Below are positions 18,264 to 25,675 of a stretch of 64,000 nt of DNA, piece by piece. The DNA lies in the NCBI RefSeq assembly GCF_003240585.1, contig NZ_PCDP01000033.1, positions 1 through 64,000 on the forward strand. Reading direction: 5' to 3'. The stretch comes from Arminella tubonensis (GTDB lineage Bacteria; Pseudomonadota; Alphaproteobacteria; Rhizobiales; Rhizobiaceae). Positions within the stretch are counted from its first letter, which is position 1. Every line of letters starts with the position of its first letter. The position numbers were made by a program, and so were the translations under genes. The notes beneath the pieces are model-generated. The model did no database searches, had not been told where the DNA came from, and was given only the letters and a program-made list of their open reading frames with translations.

Positions 18264-20273
18264 ATGGACAACGACATCGAGGCGGTGAATCCGACCGAAC
18301 GAATTCGATTTCAGCGGTCTGCAATTCACGCGCGGCAGCTCTCTACCGATGCGTCTCGGGTGGGCATAGTCGCCGCGGCATTCCTGCTGGCGGCTTGCCT
18401 GGTCGGATCATTCGCCTCTTCAACGATGTGGCTGCCGTTCTTTTGCAGCAACGCTGCGGCGTTGATTGTTCTCGGATCAGGCTTGCGATCGGGCTGTGAG
18501 GTTGCAAGCTGGCGACGGGAAAGAGCCGGTCTTCCGAGCCTGCCAAGACCGGCTTGGTTGCGTTGGATGATCGATGCGGCCACGTCGCCGTGGCGCTCGC
18601 CGTCCGAGGAACCTCTGCGAACCGATACCATTGAGCGGCTTTCTGGAAGGGCCGCGACTTCTGCCAGAGCCGCTGTCCAGCGTGTCGGATCACGAGCCGT
18701 GTTGCAAGCATGCCTGTCACTGCTGGCGCTCTTGACGGTCTATGCGGGTGTGTCCTGGGATTTTGAACAATCGACACCCGGTCGGGCTGCCTACATTGCG
18801 GGCGGATTCTGTCTTGCGCTTGCATTCGCGCTGCTCGTGATCGAGAGGCGCTTTGCCTCAAGCAATTTGGAGGAATTGCCTGAGGCGGGTTCGCTGATGC
18901 TTCTGACCCGCCTGCCGATCGTCACCCTCGTTGCATCGGCCTTCTGCCTGCTTATGGTCGGAGCAGGCCAAGAATGGCTTACCCGGCTTATGGTGCTCTC
19001 GGGTTGTTTCGCGGCATTGGTGGCGCTTGAGCTGCTCATTCGCGCCCTCCTTGCAATGTTCAGTCCTCAAAACAGCGATATTGAACCGCAATTGATCGCG
19101 GACAGCTTTGTGGCAGGTACACTTCGCTGGCCGCCGAGGCCATTTTCGGTCCTTCGCAACGAGATCAAAGCCAGGTACGGCATAGATCTTCGCCAGATCT
19201 GGGCGATTTCCTTCATCCGCAGGGCCGCACCTGCTGTCATCTGCCTGATCCTTTTCATCGGCTGGTTGCTGAGCGGCGTCAGCGAGGTGCCGATGACGGG
19301 GCGCGGCATCTATGAGCGCTTCGGAAAGCCGGAAAGCGTTGTCCATTCCGGCCTTCATGCCGGCCTTCCCTGGCCCTTCGGGCGGGTCGTCCCGGTCGAA
19401 AACGGCGTGGTTCATGAACTGGCAACGTCACTGTCCGACAAAAAAGACGGTGAGCCCTTGGCTGACGCGGAGGGGCCGGCGCCGGAGATTACAAATAGGC
19501 TGTGGGACGGCTCTCATATCAGCGAGAAATCGCAGATCATAGCGAGCCGAACGGACGGAAAGCAGAGCTTTCAGATCGTCAACATGGACATCCGCTTTGT
19601 CTATCGCATCGGCCTCTCGGATCAGGCGGCACTGAACGCCGCCTATCAGACCTCCGACCCCGCTGCCCTGATCGAAAGCACGGCTAGTCGCGTCCTGGTT
19701 CACGATTTCGCGGCGCGAACACTCGATGATGTCCTTGGCGAGACGCGCGCACAGCTTGCTGTCGATATCTCTTCGGCGATACGAAAGGATCTCGACCGCT
19801 TGAACAGTGGCGTGGAAATCCTCGCGGTGGTGGTCGAGGCAATTCACCCGCCGGCTGGGGCCGCCAATGCGTATCACGCGGTTCAGGCCTCGCAGATCAC
19901 TGCCGAGGCTCTGGTTGCTCGCGAGCGCGGCCACGCGGCCGAGCGAGCCAACGATGCTCAACTCAACGCCAGTATCGAACGTGACAAGGCCGTGGCGAGT
20001 GCGCGCGAGAGCATTGCTGCCTCCGAGGTGGCGAAGTTGCGGTTTGCAGCAGAGCAGACGGCCTATGACAAAGCTGGGCAGGTCTTCCTGACGGAGACCT
20101 ATTTTGCTCGGCTCACCGCGGGGCTGGCGCATTCGAAGGCATTGATCCTCGATCATCGGATCGGCGGAAACCTTGCTCCTACTTTCGACCTCAGAACGAC
20201 CATGCCTCCGATAGATCCAGATGCCGCCGGTGAGACGAGTGCGCCAGCGCCAAGTGAAGAGGTCAATCCATGA
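18264..20273 (+). CDS. Large SPFH/band-7 (HflK-like) membrane protein with extra N-terminal membrane region
   Basis: A 669-residue protein. The first ~330 residues contain several hydrophobic segments (VGIVAAAFLLAACLVGSF, ACLSLLALLTVYAGVSW, AYIAGGFCLALAFALLVI, FCLLMVGAG, VALELLIRALLAM, AAPAVICLILFIGWLLSGV), then an SPFH domain (GIYERFGKPESVVHSGLHAGLPWPFGRV, IVNMDIRFVYRIGLSD) and a long alanine/glutamate-rich helix (residues ~560-640). HflK is usually ~400 residues, so the N-terminal membrane module is unusual. ATG 18264 is preferred over an upstream frame. It overlaps the next SPFH gene by 4 bp. Confidence 0.75.
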   Translation: MDNDIEAVNPTERIRFQRSAIHARQLSTDASRVGIVAAAFLLAACLVGSFASSTMWLPFFCSNAAALIVLGSGLRSGCEVASWRRERAGLPSLPRPAWLRWMIDAATSPWRSPSEEPLRTDTIERLSGRAATSARAAVQRVGSRAVLQACLSLLALLTVYAGVSWDFEQSTPGRAAYIAGGFCLALAFALLVIERRFASSNLEELPEAGSLMLLTRLPIVTLVASAFCLLMVGAGQEWLTRLMVLSGCFAALVALELLIRALLAMFSPQNSDIEPQLIADSFVAGTLRWPPRPFSVLRNEIKARYGIDLRQIWAISFIRRAAPAVICLILFIGWLLSGVSEVPMTGRGIYERFGKPESVVHSGLHAGLPWPFGRVVPVENGVVHELATSLSDKKDGEPLADAEGPAPEITNRLWDGSHISEKSQIIASRTDGKQSFQIVNMDIRFVYRIGLSDQAALNAAYQTSDPAALIESTASRVLVHDFAARTLDDVLGETRAQLAVDISSAIRKDLDRLNSGVEILAVVVEAIHPPAGAANAYHAVQASQITAEALVARERGHAAERANDAQLNASIERDKAVASARESIAASEVAKLRFAAEQTAYDKAGQVFLTETYFARLTAGLAHSKALILDHRIGGNLAPTFDLRTTMPPIDPDAAGETSAPAPSEEVNP

Positions 20274-21280
20274 CCCACGTGCATTCCCATGATGAAGCAG
20301 ACGATCACCATCATTTTCATCATGACGAGGACGCTGAAACGATGCCGTTTCGGTGGTACCGCGTCGTCATCGCCGTCCTGATTGCAATGATCATCATCAC
20401 GGCTGCCTGCCTCGTCCAGGTCAGATCGGGTGCGGCCACCATTGTCACGCGCTTCGGCAATCCGACGCGCGTCCTTACCGAGCCTGGCCTTGCCTTCCGG
20501 TTTCCCATGCCGTTCGAGACAACCATAGATGTCGATCTGCGCGCCAAATCGACATCGAGCGGTTTGCAGGATGTCGGCACGAGGGACGGCCTGCGCGTCA
20601 TTGCTCAGGCCTATGCGATCTGGCAGGTCCCAGGGGACCCGGAGGCGATAAAACGGTTCGTCCGATCGGTGCAGAACCAGCCGGATCAGGCGGCGGAGCA
20701 GATACGCACCTTTCTGGGATCGTCGCTGGAAACGGTGGCCAGCAACTATGATCTGGCATCGCTGATCAATCCCGATCCTGCCAAGTTGCAGATAGACGCG
20801 CTCGAAGCCCGCTTGCAGGCGCAGATTGGTCAGCCTTTGCTCGATACCTATGGCATTCGCGTTGTCGAGGTCGGGATCGAACGTCTGACGTTGCCGTCCG
20901 TCACCCTTGATGCGACCGTCGATCGCATGCGGGCGGAGCGCGAAACCATTGCGACGGAGCGGGCGGCTGTTGGGAAAAGACAGGCGGCGGAAATCCGTTC
21001 GGCGGCCGAGCGCGATGCACGGGTGCTGCAGGCGGATGCCGCCGTCAAAGCGGCCAATATCGAGGCCCAGTCCCGCGTCGAAGCAGCGCAGATCTACGGG
21101 GCGGCTTACAACAGCGCGCCACAGCTCTATGACCTGCTTCGATCCCTCGACACGCTGGGGACGATCGTCAATTCGAACACACGGCTTATTTTGCGAACGG
21201 ATGCAGCACCATTCCGCGCTCTGGTCGATGGTCCTCCTGTTGCGCCATCAAGTGCACCGCCGGCGATTGGGGGCAAGTGA
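20270..21280 (+). CDS. SPFH/band-7 membrane protein with histidine-rich N-terminus
   Basis: A 336-residue HflC/HflK-type protein. Residues 1-22 are very rich in His/Asp/Glu (HDEADDHHHFHHDED), a likely metal-binding tail on the cytoplasmic side. A membrane helix follows (YRVVIAVLIAMIIITAACLV), then the SPFH domain (GAATIVTRFGNPTRVLTEPGLAFRFPMPF) and a coiled-coil helix rich in RAERE/AAEIRSAAERDA. Translationally coupled by 4-bp overlaps to both neighbours. Role inferred: scaffold or regulator subunit in a complex with the other two SPFH proteins and the P-type ATPase. Confidence 0.8.
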   Translation: MTHVHSHDEADDHHHFHHDEDAETMPFRWYRVVIAVLIAMIIITAACLVQVRSGAATIVTRFGNPTRVLTEPGLAFRFPMPFETTIDVDLRAKSTSSGLQDVGTRDGLRVIAQAYAIWQVPGDPEAIKRFVRSVQNQPDQAAEQIRTFLGSSLETVASNYDLASLINPDPAKLQIDALEARLQAQIGQPLLDTYGIRVVEVGIERLTLPSVTLDATVDRMRAERETIATERAAVGKRQAAEIRSAAERDARVLQADAAVKAANIEAQSRVEAAQIYGAAYNSAPQLYDLLRSLDTLGTIVNSNTRLILRTDAAPFRALVDGPPVAPSSAPPAIGGK

Positions 21281-22323
21281 GCATGTCCAGGCCAGATCAG
21301 AACGATGCCTCGCCTCAAGTTCAGGCTGTTCGGCTGGCATTTCTCGCGTTGTTTGCAATCATGGCGATGGCAGCTGTCGGCTGGATGATTTCCAACATCC
21401 GCCAGATCGCTCCTGAAAGCAGGGCGGTTGTCTTGCGGATGGGTGCGTTGAACCGGATACAGAATTCCGGCCTTCTGCTCGCCTGGCCGCAACCCTTTGA
21501 ACAGGTCTTGCTCGTGCCGGCTTCCGCAAATGTTCTGGAGCGCAAAGTTCAAGGCTTGTTGCGCTCGATCGATGCAAAGACTGATGAAACCGATACGGCA
21601 CCGGAAAGCGACGCGCTGGCGGGTTCCGGATATTTGCTGACTGCGGACGCGAGTGTCGTGCATCTCGACATTCAGGTGTTTTATCGCGTCACAGATCCCT
21701 TCGACTATGTCATTCAGGGGGCGCACCTTATTCCGGCCCTGGATCGCCTGGCGACACGAAGCGCCATTCTGGTCTGTGCATCCAGAGACCTCGACGGAAT
21801 CTTGGTGGCGCGGCCGGAGCTGATGGCTTCCAACAATGGTACCGCCGAGCGACGGGAACGCTTGAGGGCGGATCTGGTCAAGAGCATCAACGACAGTCTG
21901 AATGTCCTCAGCGCCAAGGGCGCCGGGCTCGGGATCGAAGTCGAACGCGCCGATGTGCAATCGTCGCTTCCCCTGCAGGCGGTCGCGGCGTTCGACGGCG
22001 TTCTCACGGCGAGCCAGCAGGCGGAGCAGGCGGTCGCGGCGGCTCGAAACGATGCCGCTAAACAGGGGCAAGCGGCGGCGCAGGCTGCTGACCTCGCGGT
22101 GCAGATTGCCACGGCGCAAGCCACCGAACGGATCGGAAAGGCTCGCACGGATACGGCCACGATTACAGGCCTCGCGGCTACGCAAGGCAATGACGGCGAT
22201 CCGGGTCTCCTGCTGCGCCTATACCGGGACCGGATCGCGACGATCCTGTCGCAGGCGGGGTCTGTGATCACCGTCGACCCCCGCGACGACAGCCATCTGA
22301 TCCTTCAGGGAATGGATAAATGA
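21277..22323 (+). CDS. Third SPFH/band-7 membrane protein
   Basis: A protein of 348 residues from GTG 21277 (GTGA overlap with the previous stop) or 346 from ATG 21283. One membrane helix (LAFLALFAIMAMAAVGWMI) is followed by an SPFH domain (RAVVLRMGALNRIQNSGLLLAWPQPFEQV) and an Ala-rich C-terminal helix (QQAEQAVAAARNDAAKQGQA). The C-terminus has LLLRLYRDRIATILSQAG, a conserved end in HflK-type proteins. It overlaps the ATPase gene by 4 bp. Three distinct SPFH proteins in a row suggest a hetero-oligomeric membrane ring. Confidence 0.8.
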   Translation: MSMSRPDQNDASPQVQAVRLAFLALFAIMAMAAVGWMISNIRQIAPESRAVVLRMGALNRIQNSGLLLAWPQPFEQVLLVPASANVLERKVQGLLRSIDAKTDETDTAPESDALAGSGYLLTADASVVHLDIQVFYRVTDPFDYVIQGAHLIPALDRLATRSAILVCASRDLDGILVARPELMASNNGTAERRERLRADLVKSINDSLNVLSAKGAGLGIEVERADVQSSLPLQAVAAFDGVLTASQQAEQAVAAARNDAAKQGQAAAQAADLAVQIATAQATERIGKARTDTATITGLAATQGNDGDPGLLLRLYRDRIATILSQAGSVITVDPRDDSHLILQGMDK

Positions 22324-24308
22324 GCCAGCCACCTGGACACGGGCATAGCCATGCGCACCTTCATGGTCATGTGCTCAGCAGCGGCATGCTGACCGCCAAC
22401 GAAAAGCAAAATGCGGCCTTCCAGCTGACGTTGGCGATGATCGCCGTAGGCCTTCTGATACTCGGTATCGGCTGGCGTTGGGTTTCTGGCGATGAAACAG
22501 GGATAGGCCAGCTGCTCTTCGCCTCGGCATCGATCATTGTTGCGGTGCCGGTGCTGCGCTCCGGATGGCACAGCCTTCGTCACCCGAGCCTCCACGGCAT
22601 TACCGACCAGTTGATCGCTCTCGCGATGCTCGCTGCCTGGGCGACGGGTGACCTTTTGACCGCGGCCTTACTGCCGATCATCATGATCTTCGGCCATGTG
22701 CTTGAGGAGCGCAGCGTCATCGGATCGAAGGAAGCGATGGACGCACTGGCACGCCTGACGCGCAGCCACGCACGATTGTTCAATACTGATGGGCAAATCG
22801 AGGAAGTGGACAATGCAACCCTCAAGCCTGGAGATCAGGTTGAGGTGAGGGCTGGGGACCGCGTGCCGGCCGATGGCCGTATCCTGGCAGGGAGAGCCAG
22901 CCTCGATACCGCGCCGATCACCGGAGAATCGGTTCCTGTGGAGGTTGGCGCCGGCACCGAGGTCTTTGGCGGCTCGATCAACCTCGATGGTTTGCTGCGG
23001 ATCGAGGTCACCAGAATTGGCGAGCAGTCGACACTCGGTAAGGTCATAGCGCTCATGCAGCGGGCGGAACGCTCGAAGCCGCCGATTACCCGCCTGCTTG
23101 AGCGATATGCCAATCAATATCTGGCCCTTGTGCTCATGATCGCTGTTGTTGCTTGGTTCGTCACATATGACGATCAGATCATGCTGGCCGTGCTGGTGGC
23201 GGCATGTCCCTGCGCGCTCGTTCTATCAGCGCCTGCGACGGCGATCGCGGGCATTGCGGTGGCGGCGCGCCACGGCATCCTTATCCGCAGTTCCGCCTTC
23301 CTTGAGGAGTTGGCCGACCTCACGTCCGTCGTCATCGACAAGACCGGAACGCTGACTTACGGCAAATTGCGTTTGCAGGAAATTCGATCGGCGGGGAACG
23401 TCGATCAATCGGACATCCTGGCACTGGCAGCGTCTCTTGGGGCCGCAAGCAGTCATCCGGTCAGTCAGGCTTTGGTCTCGCTGGCGCCTCATGACACATT
23501 TCGTTCGTTGAAAAACCTGCGGGAACTTCAAGGTCTTGGCGTCGTCGCCGACACAGCGGAAGGCGAGGCGGCTCTTGGTCGCCCGGAATTGTTCGAGCGT
23601 CTGCGGATCGAACTCCCGGCCGTCCCGGTTCACGACGGGCCGATCGCCGGTGTTTCGCTCGGCGGGCGGTTTGCGGCATGGCTGCTGCTATCTGACACGA
23701 TGAAGCCGGAAGCCGCTGCCGCCATGGCCGGTCTTCGTGACCTCGGGCTCAACCGGCAACTGCTCCTGACCGGTGATCGGCAGTCCGTTGCAATGGCCTT
23801 GGCGGAAAAAATCGGCATGACCGATCTCATTGCAGAGGCACTGCCGGAAGATAAATTGAGATGGGTATCCCGCGAAATCAAAAGCGGTTACCGGCCCATG
23901 GTGGTCGGTGATGGAATTAACGATTCTCTTGCTCTCAAAGCTGGCGTCGTTGGCGTTGCAATGGGGGCGGGCGGATCTGATATCGCGTTGGCGTCGGCCG
24001 ATATCATCCTGATCGGCAGTGATCTCCGGCGGCTTGGCACATGCGTACGCCTCAGCCGACGCTGCCGAGACACCTTGAAGGGGAATGTCGTCATCGGGCT
24101 CGGTTGGACGTTGGCGATCGTCGTCCTTGCGGCATTCGGGCTGCTGGGTGCCACGGGCGCCCTGGTGGCCGCAATTCTCCACAACGTCAGCACGCTACTG
24201 GTACTCGGAAATGCCGGGCGACTGATGAGATATGACGAACTGTTGCCGCCGGTGACGCCAGCTGAACCCACCGTTTCAAAGACCGCGCCCATGCTCGATT
24301 TTGGGTGA
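22320..24308 (+). CDS. P1B-type heavy-metal-translocating ATPase with His-rich N-terminus
   Basis: A 662-residue P-type ATPase. Visible motifs: membrane CPC (AACPCAL, ~residue 295), TGES (~201), phosphorylated Asp in DKTGTLT (~340), the P1B HP dipeptide in SHPVSQAL (~378), GDGINDS (~530), and a last-helix HNVSTLLVLGN. There is no CxxC HMA domain; instead the N-terminus (GHGHSHAHLHGHV) is histidine-rich, favouring Zn2+, Co2+, Ni2+ or Cu2+ over Cu+. The metal cannot be fixed from sequence. It is the fourth cistron of the SPFH operon, coupled by a 4-bp overlap, so it probably works physically with the SPFH proteins. Confidence 0.88.
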   Translation: MSQPPGHGHSHAHLHGHVLSSGMLTANEKQNAAFQLTLAMIAVGLLILGIGWRWVSGDETGIGQLLFASASIIVAVPVLRSGWHSLRHPSLHGITDQLIALAMLAAWATGDLLTAALLPIIMIFGHVLEERSVIGSKEAMDALARLTRSHARLFNTDGQIEEVDNATLKPGDQVEVRAGDRVPADGRILAGRASLDTAPITGESVPVEVGAGTEVFGGSINLDGLLRIEVTRIGEQSTLGKVIALMQRAERSKPPITRLLERYANQYLALVLMIAVVAWFVTYDDQIMLAVLVAACPCALVLSAPATAIAGIAVAARHGILIRSSAFLEELADLTSVVIDKTGTLTYGKLRLQEIRSAGNVDQSDILALAASLGAASSHPVSQALVSLAPHDTFRSLKNLRELQGLGVVADTAEGEAALGRPELFERLRIELPAVPVHDGPIAGVSLGGRFAAWLLLSDTMKPEAAAAMAGLRDLGLNRQLLLTGDRQSVAMALAEKIGMTDLIAEALPEDKLRWVSREIKSGYRPMVVGDGINDSLALKAGVVGVAMGAGGSDIALASADIILIGSDLRRLGTCVRLSRRCRDTLKGNVVIGLGWTLAIVVLAAFGLLGATGALVAAILHNVSTLLVLGNAGRLMRYDELLPPVTPAEPTVSKTAPMLDFG

Positions 24309-24565
24309 CCCGGGCGAGTGTTTATCAAGGGCGATGGTGGGAGCTGACTGCGAGGGAAGATGGGCGAAAGCTTGTGAGGGCTTTGATCGACCTTGCGAAT
24401 CTTGGATTTGAACCTAAATGCAATCTCTCGCGTTTGTCTTTTTACCGCCTTTGTCTCAAGCTACCCGGTTGGGATCGTTCTGCAATAATATGCGTTCCAG
24501 TTGCGGAATTTGTCGATTGGAGGACAGTGCATATGCATCGCCCACGATATTGGAAGGAAACGACT

Positions 24566-25081
24566 ATGAATAAATCTGTACTGGCAATTGCCACAGCAAT
24601 TTCGACTCTGTCTGCCGCAACGGTGGCCAGCTCTGCCGACATGGTCACCAGCTATCAGGAGCAAGACGCGCGCAATGGCGTGAAGATCGGCTATCTCACT
24701 TGCGATATCAGCGGGGGTGTCGGCTATGTCCTCGGGTCGGCCAAGGAAGTCGACTGCGCATTCCATTCGAGCGCATCCGGTGAGCTTTCCGACCATTACA
24801 CCGGAGCCATCAGGAAGTTCGGGGTCGATCTCGGCTTTACCACGCGCAGTCGGCTCGTTTGGGCGGTATTTGCGCCGACGGCCGGCTATCACCGCGGCTC
24901 GTTGAGCGGTCTCTATCAAGGCGCCACCGCCGAAGCGACGGTTGGCGCCGGCATCGGTACCAACATCTTGTTCGGCGGCACCTCAGGCTCAATTCATCTT
25001 CAGACGATCAGTGTCACGGGCCAGCTCGGTCTTAACGTCGCCGCCAGCGGGACGTCACTGACGCTAAACTCCATAAATTGA
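24566..25081 (+). CDS. Secreted DUF992 family protein
   Basis: A 171-residue protein. Residues 1-23 form a signal peptide (SVLAIATAISTLSAATVASSA), and the mature part shows the DUF992 pattern: KIGYLTCDISGGVGYVLGS, DCAFHSS, DHYTGAIRKFGVDLGF, VWAVFAPTAG, then glycine/alanine-rich strands (ATVGAGIGTNILFGG). Two cysteines could form a disulphide. ATG 24566 has AAGGA upstream and is chosen over a frame from 24305 that lacks a signal peptide. DUF992 proteins are small exported alphaproteobacterial proteins of unknown function. About 260 bp separate it from the P-ATPase gene, so it may be transcribed separately. Confidence 0.8.
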   Translation: MNKSVLAIATAISTLSAATVASSADMVTSYQEQDARNGVKIGYLTCDISGGVGYVLGSAKEVDCAFHSSASGELSDHYTGAIRKFGVDLGFTTRSRLVWAVFAPTAGYHRGSLSGLYQGATAEATVGAGIGTNILFGGTSGSIHLQTISVTGQLGLNVAASGTSLTLNSIN

Positions 25082-25675
25082 GTAGGCAGACCTGCGCCCT
25101 TTCGGGTGGTCGCCGATCTGTCTGTTGAACTCGACGGATAACTCCTCGCGGAGTTATCCGTCGAATTTGAACACGGTTTTCTCCGTATCGCCGTATACGC
25201 TGCGCAATCGCTGGCGGCACTGATGGCGCCAGTCATGGCTTGGCGCGCGCCGTCTCAAAGAGGCAATGGTCGTGGCATTCATTCTGGCAGTCAGCGCGAA
25301 ATAGCCCGCCGCAGTGCGGTTCGGTGCTCATAGGGACCGTGATCCTGTCGAACAGGTGTTCGACAGCAAGGCGGCGGCATTGCCGCAGGTTGCGACAGAA
25401 TTCGTCTGCGGAATTCCCCAGCGTGGTGGCAGCAAAGCCTTGCTCGCTTCGGTTGCAGAGCGCTGATCAACGCCGATCTCCGGCACGGAGTTTGGGAGGT
25501 TCTGTCGGACGTGGCGGCATTCAGGTCACTGTCAGTGTCGTTGTCCATAATTGCACGCTAGCTAAGAAAGAAAGTCATTTAATATGAAGCGCGCGCAGAC
25601 TGCCGGTTATCCAAGCGTTCAGATATCATCGCACTGGCTCGTAACCACTCTGAGGTCCTCGCCGGCCAAGCTGTC
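25082..25675. other. Non-coding gap between DUF992 and glycosyltransferase genes
   Basis: Nearly 600 bp containing a perfect hairpin near its left end and otherwise no convincing gene. The reading frames here (for example 25240-25587 plus) are arginine/serine-rich and match nothing I know; the sequence may include decayed coding DNA. The promoter of the large glycosyltransferase gene should lie in its right part, but I could not define it. Confidence 0.45.
25131..25164 (+). terminator. Long perfect hairpin after the DUF992 gene
   Basis: A 15-bp perfect stem (25131-25145 with 25150-25164) closes a TCGC loop, starting 50 bases after the DUF992 stop. Only a short ATTT follows, so it is a poor textbook terminator but a strong RNA structure that may end or protect the transcript. 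Confidence 0.55.

Noticed and set aside
25240..25587. Plus-strand frame of 115 codons in the intergenic gap
   Set aside because: Arg/Ser-rich with no similarity I recognise and no good ribosome-binding site.
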